Shown: in pieces, positions 40,101-46,500 of the stretch
How the letters are laid out: every line of letters starts with the position of its first letter
How positions within the stretch are numbered: the first letter of the stretch is position 1
Source: Ursus arctos
Taxonomy: Eukaryota > Chordata > Mammalia > Carnivora > Ursidae
Assembly: GCF_023065955.2 (NCBI RefSeq)
Contig: NW_026622874.1
Span: 9,034,001-9,098,000, forward strand
Length of the DNA: 64,000 nucleotides
Direction: 5' to 3'
Program-made: the position numbers and the translations under genes
Notes under the pieces: generated by a model
Database searches by the model: none
Told to the model about the DNA's origin: nothing
The model's input: the letters and a program-made list of their open reading frames with translations, nothing else

Positions 40101-41836
40101 CAGAAGCCTGGGGATGGGACTGGGGGACAAAGGCAGGATGAGGGTCACACCTGCGCCCACAAACCAGTTCCTCCCTGGAGCCTTGTTTCTTAAACAGTGG
40201 TCCCTAAGTCAGCGTCATCACTTGGAGCTTGTTAGAAAAGCAGACTCTCGGGCCCTGCCCTACTGAATCCGTCTGCATCTTACCAAGGTCCCCGGGTGAC
40301 TTCCCTACACACAGACGTGTGAGAATGCATGCACTTGGCGCCCTCAGTTGTCCCCCAATCCGGCGCTGGACAGTAACTCGGGAAGCCACTAGATGGCGCA
40401 AAACTGAGGGGAACAGAGGTGACTGTTGATTGCACCTGCTTTCCTTCGAGTTTCAGCATCTAACTCTAAACGTGCACGTCAGAATCACCTGGGTAACTTT
40501 GTCAAAATCGGAGAGAAACCCAGATGCTGCCCCCCATTATTCTGATTCAGAAGGTCGGGGGGTGGGGGGCTGGGCATCTGTTTTTTTTACTACCCAGGTG
40601 ATTCTGATGGGCAGCCAGGGAGCCCCTGCCCTAAACCATCACTCCTCCCCATTTGCACACATACTTCTCTTAGGCTGACCATTCACGAGGCTGTGGCTGG
40701 GACTGGGGCATTTTCATCCTGATTGCATCTCCCGAAAGCAGATGGTAATTCCCCAGGCACGTGAGCCCTCCCTGGGAGCACTGGCTTCTGACTTTTGCTC
40801 AGACACCAGCAGCAGGTGGTGCCCGGGCCCCAGGGGGAAGCCAGGCGCTGGGGACTGGAGTGGCAACGGGGCTCATACTCAGGGAACGGATGAAAGGCTG
40901 GACACCCTTGCAGCCTCACACCACGCTGGCTCTGGCCTGAATACCACTGTCTCAGAGTCAAGGTTAACTGGGCACAAGGCCACTCTCTCATCTAATTCTC
41001 ATCAGATGCACATGTCTGAGGCTGAGCCCTGTAAACCTCAGAGCCTGGGCCGGGTCACTGCACGGGGAATGGATGTGCAGGTCACGCTGAGCTCAAATAT
41101 GCCACATGTTGGCAGGGGGGACCACAGGGAGCTCCCCAAGCCCGTGTGACCAACAGGAACATGGCACTTCAGAGCTGACAAGTATTAAGTCTTTTCAGGA
41201 AAATTATCCTGCTGGGACTGTGGCTCTAGCCAAGACCCTGGGAAGGAGTCTACAGTGACCTGTCAGCCTCAGTTCCGGAAGCTGGATGCCTAGATCCCAG
41301 GAAAGACCCTCCCGCCCCTCCAATGGATCAAGCATCCACGGATTTATTGAAATATCTTTAGATGGGGGAGAACAAATGTATTTTCTCATCTAGTATATTT
41401 TGGGATTATAGATTCCTTTATTTCTCCGTGTAAAGCATGCCTTCCTCTGTTTTTCTAATTTAACCTTCAAAAAGGTCTCCTCTAGTTCTGGGAAAGTGGG
41501 ACTTTTTTTGTTTGTGTCTTTTATCAAGTCTTCAAAGATTTTTTTAGTGACTCCAGGCAGAGCTGCTTACGGACTGTTTTTCCTCCGGTGGGTTCCTCTT
41601 TGTGCCACTACTGCCATCACATCGAGTCTCATGGAATCTAGTGGCTGGAAAACTTCCCGGGAGGGAAGAGCCTCAGTTCTGTGCACAAGTTGGGGTGTTT
41701 TCTCTAGCAGCCTTTGGGGGGTGCTGATAACTCAGGGCTCCCCCACAGTGACTCGACCACATCCCAGCACTCGGGCGACTGATCACCAAAGTCTACTAAT
41801 TCTCTGTAACTTACACTTGCCCACACGAATAATATC

Positions 41837-41879
<43 letters not shown>

Positions 41880-44502
41880 GGTATTTATGGAAAGCTTATT
41901 ATGTGCCAGGCACTCTTCCAAGCTCTTTACATTTACAAACCCATTTACCATCCCTAACAACCCTGCGGGAGGCACACTGCATTTTTACACGTTATAGATG
42001 ACCGTCCCCATGTCACAGAGTGGGCAACTGAGGTTTATGAAGCTGAACTAATTTGCCCCAGGCTAAAGTCAGTACAGGAAGAAGGCTGCCGCTCTCAATG
42101 CCTGTGATAGGAGAGGGTGGGAACGTCTGCTCCTGGAGGGTGAAGTGTTCGTCACTGACAGTGTTTAGAATCGTCAGGCTGATTTTCAGTTGGTTTTAGT
42201 ATTGTTTTTAGATTTTCGAATGTGCTGCCTCCTATTTGGGTCCCTTCCATATGTGACATCTTCTGCTTGCCCGAAGTCTGTCGGCTGGGTGCTGGTCCGC
42301 CCAGCCCAAACTCTAGGTTATGGCTATGCAGGTTCAGATGGAGAAAGGAAGAAGGGCAAAGGCCAATAGGTCCTCTGGAACCCAGCTCAAGCTCCACCTC
42401 CTTCAGGAAGCCCTCCCTCATTTCTCTACTCCTCCCTATGCTGTGCTTTCTGGAGACAAGGTGAGGAGGGCCGCCCAGTTGCTCTTAGGTTTGACCTTGA
42501 ACACCTTCACTGCTCACTTGCACAGGGCAATGGCTGTTTTGTCTCCAGATATTTCCATTTGGCAAATTGTCCATGTGCCCCCGAGCTGGCCACTGACCCG
42601 GCCACCAACCCAGGCTTCCCCTGCCCCATGGCTCCAGCCCCTGCGCCTTAGTGTAAGATATGGAGGCAGAGGTGGTGCGCTGGTGAATCAGGACTGGGCA
42701 GTCTGGGAGGGTGGGGGGAAGGGGATGGGGGCAGAAAACGCAGTTGAGTCTGAACACAGGCCCCAGAACTGGTTCCACTGGAGTTCACCCCCGGGGTCAT
42801 GTGACTTCTCAAAGGAAAAGGGAAAACGTACTGCTCCGGGCAATTCAAGAGTTAAGGCCCCTTTTTTTCATTCTAAGCTGGGAGAGCGTTTTGTTTTAGA
42901 GTTTTTTCCCAGGCCAAAAATGCGCTGGTTGCAGCCAGACTGCAAATGCAAGGATGTGTCCTGGGGGTGGGCGGGGGGAGCGGTGGAGGCCTCCTGGGCA
43001 AGACTTCCAGCTCCGAAGGAAAGGGTAAGAGTGTCCCGGGCCTTGTCCGGGGAGGATGGTCGTTTCCTCGCAGCCTCCCTCCCTCGGGACCTGAAGTATC
43101 CTTACTGTCTGGATCTGATGGCTGAGACAGGTGCCCCCGGGGCTGCAGTCATTCCACAGTCCTCACTCCTGGGACACCTGCTGTACAAACTATGTGCTCA
43201 GTAAAGAGGTTTGGAGGAGGGAATGAACCAACCAGGCCCTCTAGCCTGACCCTGAGGGCATCTCTGCCCCCAGTCACTTGGGTCTCGTGGTGGGGCTGAG
43301 CCAGGCTGAGCTGATGGACCTTTCCAGGTCTGCCTCTAAGCCTGGACCCAGCCCTTCCCCAGCACCTCCGCCTAAAGGCTCAAAGGTCAGGTTTTGAGCG
43401 AGGGGAGCAGTGGGGCCGGCTGGGCAGGCAGGCCCGCTGGTCCTGGCACTTGCTGTAGGCGCTGAAAATCGAGCTCTAAATCAGAGCCTCCTTGACCCCA
43501 CTTCCCAGGCCTTGGGGCTCCTAAGTTTCCTGGTAAAACTCTTTACCTTCTCCCCATTCTTACCACATCCCTGAAGCTTGCAACAGTTTCTAAATTACAG
43601 GCCAATGGGATTTCTTAGCATAGCCAAATAACTGAGTTAAAGATACTCCTCAAATTCCCCAACCCCAATGTCTCAACTTCCATTCTCCATTCTACGTCTT
43701 CCCTGTGCCCGGTACCCTTAATGCCAACGCCTCCGTCCTAACCCGGAAACACTCCATGGGCCCCACGCAACGACTTTGGCTAATTAATAGCACTTGACTT
43801 GGATTTAACTATTAAATCAACAAATGTCTGACTTCTGTTTTGTGGGGCTTCCCCATCTTCCCAGTTGTCAATGACCAGAGTATCAGAAGGGCTGAAGAGC
43901 TTTGACCTTTGGAAAGGAACTTTCTAGTTTGGTTTTTGAAGGGTTTGCGTCTTCTCTTGCTTTGGGAATGCTATTAAGTTGCGTTGTCTCTCTGCCTTGG
44001 TTTCCTGATATGTGATAGAGAAGTTGTCACTTTTACCATGGCCTTTTTCTCTAGTTTTAAGGCAGTGGTTAAGATCCCAGGTAGTGAACGTATCCAGAGC
44101 CACACACATCCTGAATTTCCCGGGACAACCTTGATTTCAAATACTTAGTCTCTCTTTTCAGATCTTATGTCAGATCTTGTGATCTGATTTGGGATCCGAA
44201 TTTATGGTCTTGAGAATTTATGAATTATTCATTCCAGAAATGGGCTGGAATTTTTTTTATTAATATGCATATACAAACCATTCTGCTCCCGGGGGCTGGC
44301 CTGGAAGCCGCTGCCCTCACAGCAGAACGTGTAATTCCGCCCAGCAGGAATGCAGCCGATCACTGGCCCTCATCCCTGGGGGGCGCTGGGAGACGGTCAG
44401 CCCTCAGTCCCCTTGTCTCACCCACCCCTGGGTGCTGGACAGGGGAAGGGTCTACTCACCCGCCCAGAGCGTCCACAGCACAGGCCCCGTCTTCCCCACC
44501 AT
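8938..44502 (-). CDS. GPA33: GPA33, cell-surface A33 antigen (complete, 7 coding exons)
   Basis: CDS = complement of 44460-44502, 33517-33671, 27192-27408, 19604-19756, 10314-10433, 9524-9647 and 8938-9070; 945 nt, 314 residues. Seen: signal peptide of about 21 residues; V-type Ig domain with Cys43 and Cys117 (GTYEC motif); C2-type Ig domain with Cys162 and Cys210, plus an extra pair, Cys146 and Cys221, as in the CTX/JAM/CAR group; N-glycosylation sequons at N90, N112, N199 and N222; a membrane helix at about 233-255; four cysteines at 257-260 (probable palmitoylation); and an acidic cytoplasmic tail. Known of the family: a basolateral glycoprotein of intestinal epithelium, human form 319 residues. 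All introns are GT-AG and phases fit, with no frameshift or stop, so the gene looks functional. The sequence is recognisably that of human A33 throughout, and the extreme C-terminus is the most different part. Confidence 0.97.
9071..9523 (-). other. GPA33: GPA33 intron 6
   Basis: A 453-bp GC-rich intron with GT-AG ends. I see no repeat or additional exon in it. Confidence 0.85.
9524..9647 (-). CDS. GPA33: GPA33 coding exon 6 (transmembrane segment)
   Basis: The acceptor is CTCTCGCAG before 9647 and the donor GTGAGTGTC after 9524. It encodes residues 230-270: the membrane helix (about 233-255), then a run of four cysteines (257-260) and a basic RGK stop-transfer signal. It ends in phase 2. 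The region is GC-rich and CpG-containing, and it has open frames on the opposite strand that I do not regard as genes. Confidence 0.95.
9648..10313 (-). other. GPA33: GPA33 intron 5
   Basis: A 666-bp intron with GT-AG ends. A C-rich polypyrimidine stretch (about 10260-10300 on the plus strand) lies just inside the donor. No repeat recognised. Confidence 0.85.
10314..10433 (-). CDS. GPA33: GPA33 coding exon 5 (second half of C2-type Ig domain)
   Basis: The acceptor is TTCCTTCCCAG before 10433 and the donor GTAAGAG after 10314. It encodes residues 190-229: SLKNIST with sequon N199, the F-strand motif SGFYIC (Cys210), then Cys221 and sequon N222. It ends in phase 1. Confidence 0.96.
10640..10765 (-). 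repeat. MIR fragment
   Basis: Antisense MIR-like text: 'GATTTTGTGACCTTGGCCCAGG' followed by a degenerate 'CTTCTTTATGTATAGATAA'. Confidence 0.5.
11164..11177 (+). promoter_or_regulatory. CTCF-like motif
   Basis: CCACCAGGTGGCGA matches 13 of 14 positions of the core CCASYAGRKGGCRS. It lies in GPA33 intron 4, just before the inverted L1. Confidence 0.4.
11283..12072 (+). mobile_element. LINE-1 3' end with inverted 5' half (twin-priming form)
   Basis: About 11283-11595 is L1 3'-region sequence in antisense ('GCAAATGGCAAGATTTCATTC', 'TGGCTGAATAATATTAG'). From about 11600 the sequence switches to the sense strand at 'CATATGTGGAATTTAAGAAAC' and runs to the A-rich 3' end at 12061-12072. The two halves are nearly adjacent in L1 order, as expected for 5' inversion during retrotransposition. 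A SINE splits it at 11684-11873. Confidence 0.75.
11684..11873 (+). mobile_element. CAN SINE, bear/arctoid-type subfamily
   Basis: Full-length sense SINE (GGGGCGCCTGGGTGGCACAG, box GGCTCAGGGCGTGATCC, tail CTCGCTGGCTGTCTCTATCTC, AATAAATAAAATC). The target-site duplication is AAAAAGATGCTTA (11671-11683), repeated as AAAAAATGCTTA ending at 11887. Confidence 0.92.
12074..12262 (+). mobile_element. CAN SINE, same subfamily, in an L1 tail
   Basis: It is nearly identical to the SINE at 11684. It sits in the A-rich tail of the preceding L1, with AAAATGTA repeated at 12066-12073 and 12263-12270. Confidence 0.92.
13411..13603 (-). mobile_element. CAN SINE inside the L1-like block
   Basis: Antisense SINE (AAGATCTTGTTTGTTTGTTTA...GCCACCCAGGTG). 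It is bracketed by TCTCTCTTTTTATT before and CTCTCTGTTTTTAT after, an imperfect target-site duplication. Confidence 0.88.
15112..15125 (+). promoter_or_regulatory. CTCF-like motif, perfect core
   Basis: CCACTAGGTGGCGC matches all 14 positions of CCASYAGRKGGCRS. It lies in L1-like sequence in GPA33 intron 4, so the site may have been brought by a transposon. Confidence 0.45.
15991..16216 (+). mobile_element. CAN SINE with expanded AAAT tail
   Basis: Older SINEC form (GTCCAACTCTTGATTTCGG). A perfect 12-bp target-site duplication AGAGGCATCTTG flanks it (15979-15990 and 16217-16228). The tail contains about ten AAAT units (16161-16203), a likely polymorphic microsatellite. Confidence 0.94.
17795..18040 (+). 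repeat. MIR element
   Basis: Sense MIR: 'TCCATTTTACAGATGTAG' then 'AAACTAAGGCACAGAGAGG', with the upstream 'TTTACATGCACTTTCATTGAATC' core. Confidence 0.8.
19066..19249 (+). mobile_element. CAN SINE
   Basis: Sense SINE (GGCACCTGGGTGGCTTAGTTGG...CTCTCTGACAAATTA). The target-site duplication is AAATGTATACGTTAGG (19050-19065) and AAATGTATACTTTAGG (19250-19265), one difference in 16. Confidence 0.94.
19604..19756 (-). CDS. GPA33: GPA33 coding exon 4 (first half of C2-type Ig domain)
   Basis: The acceptor is CCCATACAG before 19756 and the donor GTAACGGG after 19604. It encodes residues 139-189: the VPPSKP linker, Cys146 (extra disulfide), Cys162 (Ig B strand) and the core Trp175. It ends in phase 1. 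The short segment at the 3' junction appears one residue shorter than I recall in human. Confidence 0.95.
19990..20105 (+). repeat. MIR fragment
   Basis: 'ACTGAGGCCCAGAGAGGAGAC' followed by 'CTAGAACCCAGGTCTTCTGACTCC' is the typical 3' half of a sense MIR. Confidence 0.7.
20590..20960 (-). repeat. L2 LINE fragment
   Basis: Antisense L2 3'-region text: 'GTTCAAGGAGTCCAGTGGGGGC', then 'GAATGGCATGTGCAAAGTC'. Confidence 0.6.
21356..21564 (+). mobile_element. CAN SINE
   Basis: Full-length sense SINE with box GGCTCAGGGCGTGATCC. A perfect 13-bp target-site duplication AAGAACCATCTTT is at 21343-21355 and 21565-21577. Confidence 0.94.
22440..22680. other. GC- and CpG-rich patch in intron 3
   Basis: A local rise in GC and CpG compared with neighbours, containing the CTCF-like motif at 22488. 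It could be a regulatory element; no transcript evidence is available here. Confidence 0.35.
22488..22501 (+). promoter_or_regulatory. CTCF-like motif in GC-rich DNA
   Basis: ACGCCAGGGGGCGC matches 12 of 14 core positions. It lies in a CpG-rich patch of GPA33 intron 3 (about 22440-22680). Confidence 0.35.
24290..24440 (-). repeat. MIR fragment
   Basis: Diverged antisense MIR: 'TTGAGCCTCCGTGTTCTCTTC' followed by 'CACAGATGGGTTGCAAAGATT'. Confidence 0.5.
24639..24666 (+). repeat. Poly-A run
   Basis: An uninterrupted run of about 28 A. I see no clear element attached on its 5' side, so it may be the remnant of a retrotransposed tail. Confidence 0.85.
25044..25090 (+). repeat. (TG)n-(TA)n microsatellite
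   Basis: GTGTGTGT with one GC interruption, passing into TATATATAT. Open frames across it are artefacts. Confidence 0.95.
25730..26165 (+). mobile_element. Old LINE-1 3'-region fragment
   Basis: Diverged L1 text: 'CTAGAAATCCTACTCTTTAAG', 'TTGGAAACAGCCTGAGAATATCC', 'AATAAATCATAGGACAACC'. Confidence 0.6.
26194..26240 (+). repeat. (TG)n microsatellite, interrupted
   Basis: GTGTGCGTGTGTGTGTGCGTGCG followed by CACACACGTGC, an impure TG/CA tract. Confidence 0.9.
27192..27408 (-). CDS. GPA33: GPA33 coding exon 3 (second half of V-type Ig domain)
   Basis: The acceptor has a pyrimidine tract and CCCAG before 27408; the donor is GTGAGTGTC after 27192. It encodes residues 67-138 and one extra base. 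It holds the sequons N90-I-S and N112-G-T and the typical D-x-G-x-Y-x-C signature of the V-set F strand (Cys117). It ends in phase 1. Confidence 0.96.
27715..28500 (-). repeat. L2 LINE fragment, split by a MIR
   Basis: Antisense L2: 'ATATTTATTGAGCACCTATTACGTGCC' type start (27735-27770), then 'GTCTGGGAAGGCTTCCTGGAGG' at about 28250. A MIR interrupts it at about 27890-28085. Confidence 0.65.
27890..28085 (-). repeat. MIR element
   Basis: Antisense MIR: 'TTCTGCCCCTTACTAGTTATACGACCTTGAGC', 'TTGTGAGGATTAAAG', 'GGGCCTTGCCTGACATGG'. Confidence 0.7.
28515..28765 (+). repeat. MIR element, near full length
   Basis: Sense MIR with all landmarks: GCTATTTATTGAGTG, ATTATCTCATTTAATCCTCACAAC, TCCATTTTACATATGAGG, and GGGATTCGAACCAGACG. 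Confidence 0.9.
30032..30172 (-). mobile_element. CAN SINE, short form
   Basis: Antisense SINE (ACTCAGGACCCTGAGATCAAG...GAGCCACCCAGGTGCC). The flanks GTTTGCACTTTTT (about 30021) and GTTTGCCTTTT (30176) form an imperfect duplication. Confidence 0.85.
30712..30936 (-). mobile_element. CAN SINE
   Basis: Antisense SINE (GATTTATTTATATATTTGAGAG...GCCACCCAGGCGCCCC). A perfect 15-bp duplication TTCACATACTAATTT is at 30697-30711 and 30940-30954. Confidence 0.93.
30956..31625 (+). other. Unidentified stretch ending in AATAAA and an A-rich tail
   Basis: Between a SINE and an old L1. Its 3' end has GAGAATAAATTTTGAATG (31573-31590), then an A-rich AAAATAAAATAAATAAAA at 31610-31627, the layout of a retroposed mRNA. 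The open frames are broken and I do not recognise a parent gene, so this may be an old repeat instead. Confidence 0.3.
31630..33150 (+). mobile_element. Old LINE-1 3'-region, interrupted by the U2 fragment
   Basis: L1 order is preserved: 'AGATACTTTTTTCACTTACCAAAATGG', 'GGGAAATAAATATCCATCAC', then 'GGTAATTGGAAGATCGGG' type 3' UTR and 'ACTGTATTACCCATTTC'. It is heavily diverged. Confidence 0.65.
32069..32097 (+). pseudogene. 3'-truncated U2 snRNA retropseudogene (29 bp)
   Basis: The sequence ATCGCTTC..GGCCTTTTGGCTAAGATCA matches the first 29 bases of U2 snRNA with two differences (27 of 29). It interrupts an old L1-like segment and is bracketed by near-repeats, TAAAAAATGAGACAG (32054-32068) and TAAAAAACGAGATCGA (32101-32116), which look like an aged target-site duplication. 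It cannot encode a functional snRNA because the branch-site recognition, Sm site and 3' stem-loops are missing. Confidence 0.8.
33517..33671 (-). CDS. GPA33: GPA33 coding exon 2 (first half of V-type Ig domain)
   Basis: The acceptor CCGTTCCAG lies just before 33671 and the donor GTAAGG just after 33517. It encodes residues 15-66: the end of the signal peptide, the expected mature N-terminus ISVETPQDVL, and the first Ig cysteine (Cys43). It ends in phase 0 after the THT motif. Confidence 0.96.
33895..34090 (-). repeat. MIR element
   Basis: Antisense MIR: 'CCCCACCTCTTACCAGCTGCGTGAACC', 'CATAAAATAGGAACACG', 'CATAGAAAGCTCTCGATAAATATT'. Confidence 0.75.
34115..34720 (-). repeat. L2 LINE fragment
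   Basis: Antisense L2: 'TCATTTAACAAATTTTCACGGAGC', 'TGGGCCTTGTAGCCC', 'GATTTAAGCCAAGATAATAG'. Confidence 0.6.
36040..36225 (-). repeat. MIR element
   Basis: Antisense MIR: 'GTGGGACCTTGGCCAACTTAATTAAC', 'CAGTTTTCTCAACTATAAAATGAGGG', 'GTGAGGGTTGAACGAC'. Confidence 0.75.
37545..37825 (+). repeat. Old LINE-1 3' UTR fragment
   Basis: 'AAACTGTATATACAACAGTATCCCATTTCC' and 'TTATTTTCCAAATGTTCTGTAGTAAACATGC' are typical of old L1 3' ends. Confidence 0.55.
38835..39310 (-). repeat. L2 LINE fragment
   Basis: Antisense L2: 'GTGTTGCAGGCACTGTGCTGG', 'AAGCAGAGACGGACACCGTGCC', 'GCATGGAGAAGGTGGGGC'. Confidence 0.6.
39539..39702 (+). mobile_element. CAN SINE
   Basis: Sense SINE with a 14-bp internal shortening near the head. 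The flanks AAGTTTAGAGGTCACG (about 39522-39537) and AAGTTGAGAGGTCACG (39704-39719) are a target-site duplication with one difference. The tail has AAATAAATAAAATC and then a T run. Confidence 0.92.
40386..40399 (+). promoter_or_regulatory. CTCF-like motif, perfect core
   Basis: CCACTAGATGGCGC matches all 14 positions of CCASYAGRKGGCRS. It lies in GPA33 intron 1, about 4.1 kb from the GPA33 start codon. Confidence 0.5.
41828..41878 (+). repeat. (AAT)n microsatellite
   Basis: About 16 AAT units, directly joined to a MIR element. Likely length-polymorphic. Confidence 0.95.
41879..42110 (+). repeat. MIR element
   Basis: Sense MIR: 'GCTTATTATGTGCCAGGCACTCTTCCAAGC', 'CATGTCACAGAGTGGGCAACTGAGG'. 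Confidence 0.85.
42365..42450 (+). repeat. L2 LINE fragment
   Basis: 'CAGCTCAAGCTCCACCTCC' then 'TTCAGGAAGCCCTCCCTCATT', typical of L2 3' regions. It explains the first 40 or so codons of the long plus-strand frame starting at 42320. Confidence 0.6.
44460..44502 (-). CDS. GPA33: GPA33 coding exon 1 (signal peptide)
   Basis: The ATG is the complement of 44500-44502. It encodes 14 residues and one base of codon 15 (MVGKTGPVLWTLWA), the hydrophobic signal peptide. The donor follows at 44459-44458 (GTGAGTAGA on the minus strand); phase 1. The 5' UTR continues upstream (higher coordinates), probably to about 44.85 kb, but its start cannot be fixed from sequence. Confidence 0.95.
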
Positions 44503-44900
44503 GGTCTTGCTTCCTCTGTGCCCCAAGCCCAGCCTGGCAGGGATGGCCCCGGCAGGTCTGGGCGGACTCGTGAAAGTTACAGCAGCCTCTGGCCGGGCCC
44601 AGCCCTCTGTCCCTGTGGTTTCCCTTTTCCTCTATACCTTTGCCCAGCCTGGCCCCCCACCGAGCTGCTCAGCTGGACTGGCAGGTGAGCTCACCTATGG
44701 GACTGGACCCGTGCCCCGCCTACTCTACCAGCGGGCCCAAGAGGAGCCTTCCCCATCTTCACCTGCCGCCCCCACCTTTTCTCCACTTAGCAGGTGTACA
44801 AAGTCCTGGGCTTCTCACCAAGGTGTGGGCTTCTGTAACAGAAAGGAAATTACCATCTTGTCATAAAAAGGGAATGATCTCAGAGGCAGGTTTTCGAAGC
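44503..44900 (-). promoter_or_regulatory. GPA33: GPA33 5' UTR and proximal promoter region (predicted)
   Basis: This lies upstream of the GPA33 ATG. It contains TTTTTATGA on the minus strand (44861-44869), which matches the CDX homeobox core TTTAT. CDX factors are known to drive intestine-specific genes, including the A33 gene. The element is also TATA-like and would place a start site near 44.83 kb, giving a 5' UTR of about 0.33 kb. The exact start site cannot be seen. Confidence 0.45.
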
Positions 44901-45149
44901 CAATTAAAAAAGGGTGTTGCCCACAACCGCTGAAACACTCCCAAGAGCGATACGATCTGGTCTCCTACTTCCCTCCCTTTTCTACCACCCCCACCCCACC
45001 CATGCGACGGACGTAGGCACAAGAAGACCGGAAGTCTCTGCGCTCAGGGAGTTGGTAATTTGGTTGGGGAGATAGAGTATACAAGTAAATAAAGAAGACA
45101 ATCCTAGAAAAAACCTGACCAGCTTGTCTCAGGTTGCTTGCAACCATCC

Positions 45150-46500
45150 TTTTTTTTTTCCCCCAAAAAAAGACTGAAGTACGGTTGAACTAGACACCAT
45201 GTGACGTTAATTTCAGGTGTACAACAAGGTGATTCAACACGTTTATACTCTGTGCTCTGCTCGCCGCAAGTGTAGCCAGCACCTGTCACCCTACAATGTT
45301 ATTATAATACCATTAACTGTAATTCTCTGTGTTGTACCTTGTAGTCCTATGACTTAGTCCTTCCCCAACGTAAGCCTGTATCTCCTGCTCCCCTTCTCCC
45401 ATTTCCCCCCCTCCCTCTGGCAACCATCAGTTGTTCTCTGTATTTATGGGCCTCTTTCTGCTTTTTGCTGGTTCGTTTATTCCTTTGGTTTAGATTCCAC
45501 ATGTAAGTGAAATCAGATGGCATTTGTCTTTCTCTGTCTGACTTATTTCACTCATGCTCTCTAGGTCCATCCACACTGTTGCAAATGGCAGGATCTCATT
45601 CTTTTTTATGGCTGCGTAATATTCTCCATCCACTCATCTGTCGGGGGACACTTGGATTGCTTCCGGATCGTGGCTACTAGAAGTAATGCTGCAGTAAACA
45701 GACGGGTGCATAGATCTTTTCCAATTAGTGTTTGCATTTTCTTTGGGTGTATATTCAGTAGTGGAATTACGGAATCATATGGTATTCCTAGTTTTAATTT
45801 TTTCAGGGGCCTCCATACTGTTTTCCACAGTGGCTGTACCAGCAATGCTCGAGGGTTCCTTTTTTTCCACATCCTTGTCAACACTTGTAATTGTCTTTTT
45901 TTAAATTTTAGCCAAGCTGGCACGTGTAAGAGGATATCTCATTGTGGTTTTGATTTGTATTTTCCTGATAATGAGTGATGTTGAGCATCTTGTCATGTCT
46001 GTGGGTCATCTGCATGTCTTCTTTGGGAAAATGATATTCCAGTCCTCTGTGCATTTTTTAATCAGGTCATTTTTTTTTTCTGGTGTTAAGTTATATAAGT
46101 TCTTTATATATTTTGGATATTAACCCCTTATAGGATATATCCTTTGCAAACACCTTCTCTCAATCAGTAAGTTCCCTTTTCATTTTGCTGCTGGTTTTTT
46201 CCCGCTGTGCAAAAGCTTTTTATTTTGGTGTAGTCCCAATGGTTTATTTTTGTTTTTGCTTCCCTTGCCTTAGGAGACATATCTAGAAAAATGTTGCTGT
46301 GGCTGATGTTAAAGATATTACTGCCTATGTTTTCTTCTAGGAGTCTTATGGTTTCATGTCTCACACTTAGGTCCTTAATCCATTTTGAGTTTATTTTTGT
46401 GTCTGGTGTAAGAAAGGGGTTCAATTTCACACTTTTGCATGTAATTGTCCAGTTTTCCCAGCACCATTTATTAAAGGGACTATCTTTTCCCCCATGAAAC
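45150..46500 (-). mobile_element. LINE-1 3' end with broken ORF2 C-terminus
   Basis: Reverse-strand frames give recognisable L1 ORF2 C-terminal peptides ([20 protein letters not shown] at about 46380-46420; QPLWKTVWRPLKKLKLGIPY at about 45800-45850), in separate frames with stops. The 3' UTR and a poly-T (the antisense A-tail, 45149-45158) follow at the low-coordinate end. It is a dead element, truncated on its 5' side near 46500, between GPA33 and STYXL2. Confidence 0.9.

Larger units (their letters stand above)
33672..44459 (-). other. GPA33: GPA33 intron 1 (about 10.8 kb)
   Basis: The longest intron. It holds MIR, L2, SINE and old L1 pieces, an (AAT)n tract, and the perfect CTCF motif at 40386. 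The stretches 35100-36020, 36230-37540, 37830-38830, 39720-41820 and 42460-44220 hold no repeat or exon that I recognise. The GC-rich part at 42600-43200 has a 294-codon plus-strand frame discussed as a finding. Confidence 0.85.

Noticed and set aside
45606..46430. Two minus-strand frames with protein similarity
   Set aside because: They are L1 ORF2 C-terminal remnants in separate frames with stops, not a host gene.
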